In this document: positions 57,318 to 64,000 of the stretch, piece by piece
How the letters are laid out: the number at the start of each line of letters is the position of its first letter
How positions within the stretch are numbered: the stretch's first letter is position 1
Source of the DNA: Shewanella halotolerans
GTDB lineage: Bacteria > Pseudomonadota > Gammaproteobacteria > Enterobacterales > Shewanellaceae
Assembly (NCBI RefSeq): GCF_019457535.1
Contig: NZ_CP080417.1
Location: 124,001-188,000 of the forward strand
Direction: 5' to 3'
DNA: 64,000 bases
Made by a program: the position numbers and the translations under genes
The notes under the pieces: generated by a model
What the model saw: the letters and a program-made list of their open reading frames with translations, nothing else
The model's database searches: none
Told to the model about the DNA's origin: nothing

Positions 57318-57650
57318 ATGGAAGTTTTAGCTAAACATCGTTTTGCCCGTACGTCGCCTCAAAAGTGTCGTTTGGTTGCAGATCAAATTCGTGGACTGCC
57401 TGTTGCTAAGGCTCTTGAAATTTTGACTTTCAGCCCTAAGAAAGCAGCTGTACTTGTTAAGAAAGTACTAGACTCTGCTATCGCTAATGCTGAGCACAAC
57501 GAAGGTGCTGACATTGACGAGCTGAAAGTTGGAAAAGTCTTTGTAGACGAGGGTCCAACTATGAAGCGTATCATGCCACGTGCTAAAGGCCGTGCTGATC
57601 GTATTATCAAGCGCACCAGCCACATCACTGTGGTTGTGTCAGATCGCTAG
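57318..57650 (+). CDS. rplV: 50S ribosomal protein L22
   Basis: 110 residues. The beta-hairpin that lines the exit tunnel (EGPTMKRIMPRAKGRADRI) is complete, with no change of the macrolide-resistance type evident. Confidence 0.97.
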   Translation: MEVLAKHRFARTSPQKCRLVADQIRGLPVAKALEILTFSPKKAAVLVKKVLDSAIANAEHNEGADIDELKVGKVFVDEGPTMKRIMPRAKGRADRIIKRTSHITVVVSDR

Positions 57651-57659
57651 GAGTTAGCA

Positions 57660-58349
57660 ATGGGACAGAAAGTACATCCTAATGGTATCCGTCTGGGTAT
57701 CACTAAGCCTTGGATCTCGACTTGGTACGCTGATAAATCAGATTATGCCAACAATCTAAGCAGCGACTGGGAAGTGCGTAAGTTTCTAGAAAAGAAACTT
57801 AAGCAAGCCTCAGTCTCTAAGATTGTTATCGAGCGTCCAGCTAAGAGTGTTCGCGTTACCATTCACACTGCCCGTCCAGGTGTTGTGATTGGTAAGAAAG
57901 GCGAAGATGTTGAAAAGCTGCGCAACGAAGTTGCTAAGTTGACTGGTATTCCAGCTCAAATCAACATCGCTGAAATCCGTAAGCCAGAGCTAGATGCGAA
58001 GCTAGTTGCCGAAGGCATCGCTTCTCAGCTAGAGCGTCGTGTAATGTTCCGTCGTGCTATGAAGCGCGCGGTACAGAACGCAATGCGTCTAGGTGCTAAG
58101 GGTATCAAAGTTGAAGTGAGCGGCCGTTTAGGCGGTGCTGAGATTGCGCGTTCAGAGTGGTATCGTGAAGGTCGTGTGCCTCTACATACACTGCGTGCTG
58201 ATATCGATTATTCTACTGCAGAAAGTCACACTCAATACGGTGTGATCGGCGTTAAAGTTTGGGTCTTCAAAGGTGAAGTTCTAGACGGCGTTGTTCCTGC
58301 GCTAGAAGAGCCGAAACAGCAGCCGAAGCGTAAGCCTCGCGGTAAATAG
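57660..58349 (+). CDS. rpsC: 30S ribosomal protein S3
   Basis: 229 residues with the KH domain (RPGVVIGKKGEDVEKLR) and a C-terminal domain that binds mRNA at the entry site, ending in a Lys/Arg/Pro-rich tail. Confidence 0.97.
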   Translation: MGQKVHPNGIRLGITKPWISTWYADKSDYANNLSSDWEVRKFLEKKLKQASVSKIVIERPAKSVRVTIHTARPGVVIGKKGEDVEKLRNEVAKLTGIPAQINIAEIRKPELDAKLVAEGIASQLERRVMFRRAMKRAVQNAMRLGAKGIKVEVSGRLGGAEIARSEWYREGRVPLHTLRADIDYSTAESHTQYGVIGVKVWVFKGEVLDGVVPALEEPKQQPKRKPRGK

Positions 58350-58360
58350 GAGAGCTGGCA

Positions 58361-58771
58361 ATGCTGCAACCAAAACGAATGAAGTTTCGTAAAATGTTCA
58401 AAGGCCGTAACCGCGGTCTGGCGAACGGCACTGAAGTAAGCTTCGGTGAGTTCGGTTTGAAAGCTGTTGGACGTGGCCGTCTGACTGCTCGTCAAATCGA
58501 ATCTGCGCGTCGTGCTATGACACGTCACATTAAACGTCAAGGTCAAATTTGGATCCGCGTTTTCCCTGACAAGCCAATCACCTCTAAGCCTCTTGAAGTG
58601 CGTATGGGTAAAGGTAAGGGTAACGTTGAATACTGGGTTTGCCAGATTCAACCTGGTAAGGTTCTTTATGAGATGAATGGTGTATCAGAAGAGTTGGCTC
58701 GTGAAGCTTTCACTCTTGCTGCTGCCAAGCTTCCTATTAAGACTACCTTCGTAACTAAGACGGTGATGTAA
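58361..58771 (+). CDS. rplP: 50S ribosomal protein L16
   Basis: 136 residues starting MLQPKRMKFRKMFKGRNRG, the E. coli length. It helps A-site tRNA binding. Its stop overlaps the rpmC start by one base (TAATG). Confidence 0.97.
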   Translation: MLQPKRMKFRKMFKGRNRGLANGTEVSFGEFGLKAVGRGRLTARQIESARRAMTRHIKRQGQIWIRVFPDKPITSKPLEVRMGKGKGNVEYWVCQIQPGKVLYEMNGVSEELAREAFTLAAAKLPIKTTFVTKTVM

Positions 58772-58962
58772 TGAAAGCGAGCGAACTAACTCAGAAGAGC
58801 GTTGAAGAACTGAACGCTGAACTGCTTGGTCTGCTGCGTGAGCAGTTTAATCTGCGTATGCAACACGCCACTGGTCAGTTGACTCAGACTCACCAGCTCA
58901 AAATCGTGCGTCGTAACATTGCGCGCGTTAAGACCATTATTACTTCTAAGGCGGGTGCATAA
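58771..58962 (+). CDS. rpmC: 50S ribosomal protein L29
   Basis: 63 residues forming two long helices, near the tunnel exit beside L23. It overlaps both neighbours by one base, so translation is probably coupled across rplP-rpmC-rpsQ. Confidence 0.97.
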
Positions 58963-59210
58963 TGACTGATAAAATCCGTACTTTGCAAGGTCGTGTACTT
59001 AGCAACAAGATGGACAAGTCTATCACTGTAGCTATTGAGCGTAAGGTTAAGCATCCTCTATACGGGAAGTTTATCAAGCGTACTACTAAGATCCATGCAC
59101 ATGACGAAACAAATCAGTGTAATGCTGGCGATATCGTGACTATTCGCGAATGCCGTCCGCTGTCTAAGACTAAGTCTTGGACTCTGGTTGAAGTAGTAAC
59201 AAAAGCCTAA
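58962..59210 (+). CDS. rpsQ: 30S ribosomal protein S17
   Basis: 82 residues with an OB fold; primary 16S binder. The conserved [17 protein letters not shown] segment is present. It is the last gene of the S10 operon, followed by a terminator. Confidence 0.97.
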
Positions 59211-59229
59211 TTTAATTAGGTGATTAGCG

Positions 59230-59258
59230 AAACGGCTCCTAGATTTGGGGCCGTTTTT
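59230..59258 (+). terminator. Terminator between the S10 and spc operons
   Basis: AACGGCTCC/GGGGCCGTT form a 9-bp stem (one G-U) with a 7-nt loop and a T-run, 20 nt after rpsQ. Confidence 0.85.
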
Positions 59259-59289
59259 ATTTTTAATACTATCTATTCCTATTTTGCGG

Positions 59290-59298
59290 TGTTATACT
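59290..59298 (+). promoter_or_regulatory. Extended -10 promoter of the spc operon
   Basis: TGTTATACT fits an extended -10 element (TG-N-TATACT); no good -35 lies at 16-18 bp. The downstream TGCGCGCC is a GC-rich discriminator like those of the other r-protein promoters. Confidence 0.6.
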
Positions 59299-59389
59299 TG
59301 CGCGCCATTTTAGACGTTATTTGGTCTAGAATGGTTTAAAAATGCCCCAAATATGGGATTAGTGAAGTAACGATAGCGGAGCACTTAAA

Positions 59390-59758
59390 ATGATCCAAAT
59401 GCAATCGACTCTAGAAGTCGCCTGTAACAGTGGCGCTCGTAGAGTTCAGTGTATTAAGGTCTTGGGTGGCTCTCATCGTCGTTATGCCGGTATCGGCGAC
59501 GTCATCAAGGTTTCTGTAAAAGAAGCAATTCCTCGCGGTAAAGCGAAGAAAGGTGACGTGTATAACGCGGTGGTAGTCCGTACTAAGAAAGGCGTACGTC
59601 GTCCAGATGGTTCTGTCATTCGCTTCGATCGCAATGCAGCGGTATTGCTAAACGCAAACCTTGCACCGATTGGTACTCGTATCTTTGGACCAGTGACGCG
59701 TGAACTGCGTACAGAACAATTTATGAAAATTGTTTCTCTGGCACCAGAAGTACTGTAA
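59390..59758 (+). CDS. rplN: 50S ribosomal protein L14
   Basis: 122 residues starting MIQMQSTLEVACNSGARR; it sits in the bridge to 16S helix 14 with L19. First gene of the spc operon, after a leader of about 85 nt. Confidence 0.97.
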   Translation: MIQMQSTLEVACNSGARRVQCIKVLGGSHRRYAGIGDVIKVSVKEAIPRGKAKKGDVYNAVVVRTKKGVRRPDGSVIRFDRNAAVLLNANLAPIGTRIFGPVTRELRTEQFMKIVSLAPEVL

Positions 59759-59769
59759 GGAGCTTCAAA

Positions 59770-60084
59770 ATGGCAGCTAAAATCCGTCGTGAAGACGAAG
59801 TAATTGTACTAGCAGGTAAAGACAAGGGTAAACGCGGTAAGGTTTCTCGAGTTTTACCAACTGGTAAATTAATTGTAGAAGGCATCAATCTGATCAAGAA
59901 GCACCAGAAGCCTAACCCACAAATGGGTGTGACTGGTGGTATCGTTGAGAAAGAAGCGCCAATACAAGCATCAAATGTAGCGATTTTCAACTCTGCCACT
60001 GGCAAAGCTGATCGCGTTGGTTTCCGATTTGAAGACGGCAAAAAAGTCCGTTTCTTTAAGTCGAACAGTGAACTCGTTAAGTAA
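59770..60084 (+). CDS. rplX: 50S ribosomal protein L24
   Basis: 104 residues with a KOW motif near the N-terminus (EVIVLAGKDKGKRGKVSRVL). An assembly initiator that binds the 5' part of 23S rRNA. Confidence 0.97.
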   Translation: MAAKIRREDEVIVLAGKDKGKRGKVSRVLPTGKLIVEGINLIKKHQKPNPQMGVTGGIVEKEAPIQASNVAIFNSATGKADRVGFRFEDGKKVRFFKSNSELVK

Positions 60085-60096
60085 TTGGAGTAAACG

Positions 60097-60636
60097 ATGG
60101 CGAAACTGCATGATAAATATAAAGAGACTGTTATCGCTGAGCTTTCTAAGAAGTTCGGTTATACCAGTGTCATGCAAGTCCCTCGGATTGAGAAAATCAC
60201 CCTTAACATGGGTGTTGGCGAAGCTGTAGCAGATAAGAAAGTTATGGAGCACGCGCTTCGTGACATGACTGCTATCGCTGGTCAAAAGCCAGTTGTAACT
60301 GTTGCTCGTAAATCAGTTGCTGGTTTTAAAATCCGTGATGGCTACCCGATCGGCTGCAAGGTTACCCTGCGTGGTGAACGCATGTGGGAATTCCTTGAGC
60401 GTTTAGTTGATATCGCAATCCCGCGTATCCGCGACTTCCGTGGTCTGAGCGCTAAGTCGTTCGACGGACGTGGTAACTACGCAATGGGTGTACGTGAGCA
60501 AATCATCTTCCCGGAAATCGATTACGATAAAATCGATAAGATCCGCGGTATGGATATTGTTATCACTACTACTGCGAAGAATGACGAAGAAGGCCGTGCT
60601 TTATTAGACGCCTTTAACTTCCCATTCAAGAAATAA
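60097..60636 (+). CDS. rplE: 50S ribosomal protein L5
   Basis: 179 residues; binds 5S rRNA and contacts P-site tRNA. The conserved GDIVITTTA-like end (IVITTTAKNDEEGRALLDAF) is present. In E. coli S8 represses spc translation near the rplX-rplE junction. Confidence 0.97.
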   Translation: MAKLHDKYKETVIAELSKKFGYTSVMQVPRIEKITLNMGVGEAVADKKVMEHALRDMTAIAGQKPVVTVARKSVAGFKIRDGYPIGCKVTLRGERMWEFLERLVDIAIPRIRDFRGLSAKSFDGRGNYAMGVREQIIFPEIDYDKIDKIRGMDIVITTTAKNDEEGRALLDAFNFPFKK

Positions 60637-60646
60637 GGGTAGCGAA

Positions 60647-60952
60647 ATGGCAAAAAGTTCAATGAAAGCACGTGAAGCAAAACGTGCCAAGCTCGTGGCT
60701 AAGTATGCTGAAAAGCGTCTAGCTCTTAAGGCTATCATTAGCAATCCAACTACTTCTGATGAAGATCGTTGGGATGCAGTTCTTAAGCTGCAAGGTCTAC
60801 CACGTGACTCAAGTGCTGCGCGTCAGCGTAATCGTTGTAGTCAAACTGGTCGCCCACATGGTTTCCTACGCAAGTTCGGCCTAAGCCGTATCAAATTGCG
60901 TGAAGCTACCATGCGTGGTGAAGTTCCTGGTCTGCGTAAGGCCAGCTGGTAA
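60647..60952 (+). CDS. rpsN: 30S ribosomal protein S14
   Basis: 101 residues of the long form. Only one cysteine (RNRCSQTGRPHGFLRKFGL) remains where the zinc form has four, so this is the zinc-independent type. Confidence 0.97.
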   Translation: MAKSSMKAREAKRAKLVAKYAEKRLALKAIISNPTTSDEDRWDAVLKLQGLPRDSSAARQRNRCSQTGRPHGFLRKFGLSRIKLREATMRGEVPGLRKASW

Positions 60953-60975
60953 TACTTGTCACGGAGTAAGCTAAT

Positions 60976-61368
60976 ATGAGCATGCAAGATCCAATTGCGG
61001 ATATGTTAACTCGCATTCGTAACGGCCAAGCTGCTAACAAAGTATCAGTATCTATGCCTTCTGCTAAGCTGAAAGTTGCTATCGCACAGACGCTTAAAGA
61101 AGAAGGTTATATCACTGACTACACCGTAGCAGGCGAAGCCAAGCCGGTTTTGGAAATCACTTTGAAGTATTTCCAAGGCCAACCAGTCGTTGAGACTATC
61201 CAGCGCGTAAGTCGTCCTGGTCTTCGTATTTACAAAGGTAAAAACGAACTACCAAAGGTGATGGGCGGTCTGGGTGTCGCAATCGTGTCCACTTCTAAAG
61301 GTTTGATGACTGATCGTGCCGCCCGCCAACAAGGCATGGGTGGAGAAGTTATCTGCTACGTAGCATAA
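60976..61368 (+). CDS. rpsH: 30S ribosomal protein S8
   Basis: 130 residues starting MSMQDPIADMLTRIRNGQAA, with the C-terminal signature VSTSKGLMTDRAARQQGMGG. It binds 16S helix 21 and is the known repressor of the spc operon. Confidence 0.97.
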   Translation: MSMQDPIADMLTRIRNGQAANKVSVSMPSAKLKVAIAQTLKEEGYITDYTVAGEAKPVLEITLKYFQGQPVVETIQRVSRPGLRIYKGKNELPKVMGGLGVAIVSTSKGLMTDRAARQQGMGGEVICYVA

Positions 61369-61378
61369 GGAGCTAGCA

Positions 61379-61909
61379 ATGTCTCGTGTCGCAAAAGCAC
61401 CAGTCGCTATCCCTGCAGGCGTAGAAGTGACTTTAAACGAACAAACTATCACCGTAAAAGGTGCTAAAGGTAGTTTGACTCGAGTAATCAACGCTGACGT
61501 TTCTGTTGTTGTTGAAAACAACGAAATTAAGTGTTCTCCAGCTGAAGGCGTAACTAGCGCTGCACAAGCTGGTACAGCTCGAGCACTAATCAACAACATG
61601 GTTGTTGGTGTTAACGAAGGTTTCGAAAGAAAGCTGACTCTAGTTGGTGTTGGTTACCGTGCAAAGATTGCTGGTAACGGTATCGACCTGACTCTAGGTT
61701 TCTCACATCCTCTAGTACACCAGCTTCCTGACGGCGTAACTGCAGAGTGTCCATCACAAACTGAAATCGTACTTAAGAGTACTGATAAGCAGCTTGTTGG
61801 TCAGGTTGCAGCAGAAATTCGTGGCTACCGTCCACCAGAGCCTTACAAAGGCAAGGGTGTTCGCTATGCTGATGAACAAGTACGCCGTAAAGAGGCTAAG
61901 AAGAAGTAG
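61379..61909 (+). CDS. rplF: 50S ribosomal protein L6
   Basis: 176 residues, two repeated domains, with the C-terminal PEPYKGKGVRYADEQVRRKE segment. It lies near the sarcin-ricin loop and supports factor binding. Confidence 0.97.
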   Translation: MSRVAKAPVAIPAGVEVTLNEQTITVKGAKGSLTRVINADVSVVVENNEIKCSPAEGVTSAAQAGTARALINNMVVGVNEGFERKLTLVGVGYRAKIAGNGIDLTLGFSHPLVHQLPDGVTAECPSQTEIVLKSTDKQLVGQVAAEIRGYRPPEPYKGKGVRYADEQVRRKEAKKK

Positions 61910-61919
61910 GTAACGCGAT

Positions 61920-62270
61920 ATGGATAAGAAAACATCTCGCTTACGCCGCGCGACTCGCGCTCGTAAGAAGATCCAAGAGCTGGGCGTTAACCGTCTGGTT
62001 GTACATCGTACACCACGTCACACATACGCACAGGTTATTGATGCCAACGCGCAAGTTGTGGCGGCAGCTTCTACTGCTGAAAAAGCGGTATCAGAGCAGC
62101 TTAAATACACAGGTAACGTAGAAGCGGCTAAAGCAGTAGGTAAGACTATTGCTGAGCGTGCTATCGAGAAAGGCGTAACTGTAGTTGCATTCGATCGTTC
62201 CGGCTTTAAGTATCACGGACGCGTAGCTGCCTTGGCAGACGCTGCTCGTGAAGCTGGCCTACAGTTCTAA
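61920..62270 (+). CDS. rplR: 50S ribosomal protein L18
   Basis: 116 residues with a basic N-terminus; carries 5S rRNA to 23S together with L5. Ends with the typical AALADAAREAGLQF. Confidence 0.97.
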   Translation: MDKKTSRLRRATRARKKIQELGVNRLVVHRTPRHTYAQVIDANAQVVAAASTAEKAVSEQLKYTGNVEAAKAVGKTIAERAIEKGVTVVAFDRSGFKYHGRVAALADAAREAGLQF

Positions 62271-62283
62271 GGAATGATTAAAA

Positions 62284-62787
62284 ATGGCTAAATTTGAAGC
62301 TCCACAAAAAGACGATCTGCAAGAGAAGTTAGTTGCAGTAAATCGTGTTTCTAAAGTAGTTAAAGGCGGACGTATCTTTAGCTTCACTGCACTGACTGTA
62401 GTGGGTGACGGTAACGGTAAAGTCGGCTATGGCTATGGTAAAGCGCGTGAAGTACCTGCCGCTATCCAGAAAGCAATGGAAAAGGCTCGCCGTAACATTG
62501 TTTCTGTTGAACTTGTAAATGGTACTTTGCACCACCCTGTTAAGGGCCGTCACACTGGTTCGCGTGTTTACATGCAACCAGCTTCTGAAGGTACTGGTAT
62601 TATTGCCGGTGGTGCGATGCGTGCCGTATTGGAAGTAGCAGGCGTTCATAACGTTCTGTCGAAAGCATACGGTTCTACTAACCCGATCAACATCGTTCGC
62701 GCAACTGTAGATGCGTTGGTGCACATGAAGTCACCAGCTCAAATCGCAGCTAAGCGTGGCCTCAATGTTGATGAAATTCGAGGTTAA
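62284..62787 (+). CDS. rpsE: 30S ribosomal protein S5
   Basis: 167 residues. The N-terminal double-stranded RNA-binding-like domain includes the spectinomycin loop region (NRVSKVVKGGRIFSFTAL) with no deletion. It affects fidelity and mRNA unwinding. Confidence 0.97.
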   Translation: MAKFEAPQKDDLQEKLVAVNRVSKVVKGGRIFSFTALTVVGDGNGKVGYGYGKAREVPAAIQKAMEKARRNIVSVELVNGTLHHPVKGRHTGSRVYMQPASEGTGIIAGGAMRAVLEVAGVHNVLSKAYGSTNPINIVRATVDALVHMKSPAQIAAKRGLNVDEIRG

Positions 62788-62792
62788 GCACC

Positions 62793-62975
62793 ATGGCTAC
62801 TAAAACATTAAAAGTAACTCAGACTAAGAGTTCAATTGGCCGTCTGCCTAAGCATCGCGCCACATTGACCGGTCTAGGTCTACGCCGTATTAATCACACC
62901 GTTGAGCTGGAAGATACTCCTGCTGTTCGCGGTATGATTAACAAGGTTTACTACATGGTTAAGGTGGAGGATTAA
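62793..62975 (+). CDS. rpmD: 50S ribosomal protein L30
   Basis: 60 residues with the signature IGRLPKHRATLTGLGLRRIN. Small late-assembly protein, 5 nt after rpsE. Confidence 0.97.
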   Translation: MATKTLKVTQTKSSIGRLPKHRATLTGLGLRRINHTVELEDTPAVRGMINKVYYMVKVED

Positions 62976-62978
62976 TCA

Positions 62979-63413
62979 ATGAAATTGAATACTCTATCAC
63001 CTGCTGCAGGTGCAAAATCAGCAGCTAAGCGTGTAGGTCGCGGTATCGGTTCTGGCCTAGGTAAGACTGCTGGTCGCGGTCACAAAGGTCAGAAGTCACG
63101 TTCTGGTGGCGGTGTTCGCGTCGGTTTCGAAGGTGGTCAAATGCCACTTAAGATCCGTTTGCCTAAGTTTGGTTTTACTTCGCGTAAAGCGATGGTAACT
63201 GCCGAAATTCGTGTAAGCGAACTGGCTAAAGTTAACGGTGATGTTGTCGACTTGAATGCACTGAAAGATGCGAATCTTGTTACTCGCAACATACAGTTTG
63301 CTAAAGTCGTTCTTTCAGGTACCATTGAACGCCCAGTGACCGTTAAAGGTCTGAAGGTAACCAAAGGTGCACGTGCAGCTATCGAAGCTGCCGGCGGAAA
63401 GATCGAGGAATAA
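62979..63413 (+). CDS. rplO: 50S ribosomal protein L15
   Basis: 144 residues. The glycine-rich N-terminus (GRGIGSGLGKTAGRGHKGQK) threads into 23S rRNA. It is followed 7 nt later by secY. Confidence 0.97.
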   Translation: MKLNTLSPAAGAKSAAKRVGRGIGSGLGKTAGRGHKGQKSRSGGGVRVGFEGGQMPLKIRLPKFGFTSRKAMVTAEIRVSELAKVNGDVVDLNALKDANLVTRNIQFAKVVLSGTIERPVTVKGLKVTKGARAAIEAAGGKIEE

Positions 63414-63420
63414 TACGTCG

Positions 63421-64000
63421 ATGGCAAAACCAGGACTTGATTTAAAAAGCGCGAAGGGCGGTTTATCAGAATTGAAATCCCGCTTACTGTTCGTGATTGG
63501 TGCGATTATCGTCTTTAGAGCCGGTTCGTTCGTGCCAATTCCTGGTATTGACGCAGCTGTATTAGCAGAGCTGTTTAATCAGCAGAAGGGTACCATCTTA
63601 GGCATGTTCAACATGTTCTCTGGTGGCGCCCTTGAACGTGCTTCTATCTTTGCTCTTGGTATCATGCCGTACATCTCGGCATCGATCATCATGCAGCTAT
63701 TGACTGTGGTACATCCTGCTCTGGCCGAACTGAAAAAGGAAGGCGAGTCAGGACGTAAGAAGATCAGTCAGTATACTCGATATGGCACACTGGTCTTGGG
63801 TACATTCCAAGCGATCGGTATCGCAACGGGTCTGCCAAACCTGGTCCCTGGTTTAGTTGTAAACCTTGGATTTGGTTTCTACTTCGTTGCTGTAGTGAGT
63901 TTGGTCACAGGAACCATGTTCCTCATGTGGCTGGGTGAGCAGATCACCGAACGAGGCATAGGTAACGGTATCTCGATTCTTATTTTCGCAGGTATTGTAG
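63421..64000 (+). CDS. secY: Protein translocase subunit SecY (5' part, cut by window)
   Basis: The first 193 codons are present, starting MAKPGLDLKSAKGGLSELKS. Membrane helix 1 lies near residues 20-40, and the plug region follows (GGALERASIFALGIMPYISA), then helices 3 and 4. SecY forms the protein-conducting channel with SecE, encoded in this window, and SecG. The rest lies beyond the right edge. Confidence 0.96.
   Translation, partial: MAKPGLDLKSAKGGLSELKSRLLFVIGAIIVFRAGSFVPIPGIDAAVLAELFNQQKGTILGMFNMFSGGALERASIFALGIMPYISASIIMQLLTVVHPALAELKKEGESGRKKISQYTRYGTLVLGTFQAIGIATGLPNLVPGLVVNLGFGFYFVAVVSLVTGTMFLMWLGEQITERGIGNGISILIFAGIV

Overview
The window looks like a Shewanella chromosome (Gammaproteobacteria, Alteromonadales). 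This is inferred from three things: Shewanella-type 16S and 23S sequences, the pairing of a caa3-like cytochrome c oxidase cluster with lexA-sulA, nudE-cysQ and selD-selU, and the order murB-birA-coaA-tRNAs-tufB-secE-nusG-rplKAJL-rpoBC-str-S10-spc. The species cannot be fixed by eye. Almost everything is core genome. I saw no prophage, CRISPR array, insertion sequence with a transposase, or defence island.

Positions 1-2690 (minus strand) hold the end of a chemotaxis-type signalling operon: a STAS protein, CheY, and CheA cut by the window edge. Positions 2848-11725 (minus strand, with one small gene reversed) are a complete cytochrome c oxidase locus: coxB with two fused cytochrome c domains, coxA, ctaG, coxC, SURF1, a small SCO-like protein, ctaA, cyoE and SCO. 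The heme O/heme A synthases and the copper chaperones sit beside the subunits they mature. Positions 12124-13292 are the SOS pair lexA-sulA behind two LexA boxes.

Positions 13366-25720 are housekeeping and lipid genes: yrfG/nudE divergent pair, cysQ, a GNAT acetyltransferase, a TetR regulator overlapping an LplT-PlsC fusion, selU-selD, a 162-bp inverted-repeat element, a delta-9 desaturase divergent from its likely repressor fabR with a good FabR operator between them, trmA, murI and a membrane-anchored RRM protein.

Positions 25900-31780 are one rRNA operon (two promoters, boxA, 16S, tRNA-Ile, tRNA-Ala, 23S, 5S, terminator). A strong terminator-shaped hairpin lies inside the 16S-23S spacer, and several hairpins follow the 5S terminator.

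Positions 32245-64000 (mostly plus strand) are murB-birA, coaA (minus), tRNA-Thr/Tyr/Gly, a possible decayed second tRNA-Thr, tufB, secE-nusG, rplKA, rplJL-rpoBC, rpsL-rpsG-fusA-tufA, the S10 operon and the spc operon up to a partial secY. Regulatory RNA is visible: an L10 leader, an rplL-rpoB attenuator and an S10 leader ending in an attenuator. Most of the rRNA and r-protein promoters have GC-rich discriminators next to the -10, as expected for growth-rate and stringent control. The two tuf genes encode identical proteins and are nearly identical in DNA, including their terminators, which points to gene conversion.

I found no convincing wholly new system. The best leads are small: the hairpin in the rRNA spacer, the tRNA remnant plus hairpin before tufB, the post-5S hairpin block, promoters nested inside inverted repeats, and a SCO-like CxxxC protein in the oxidase cluster.
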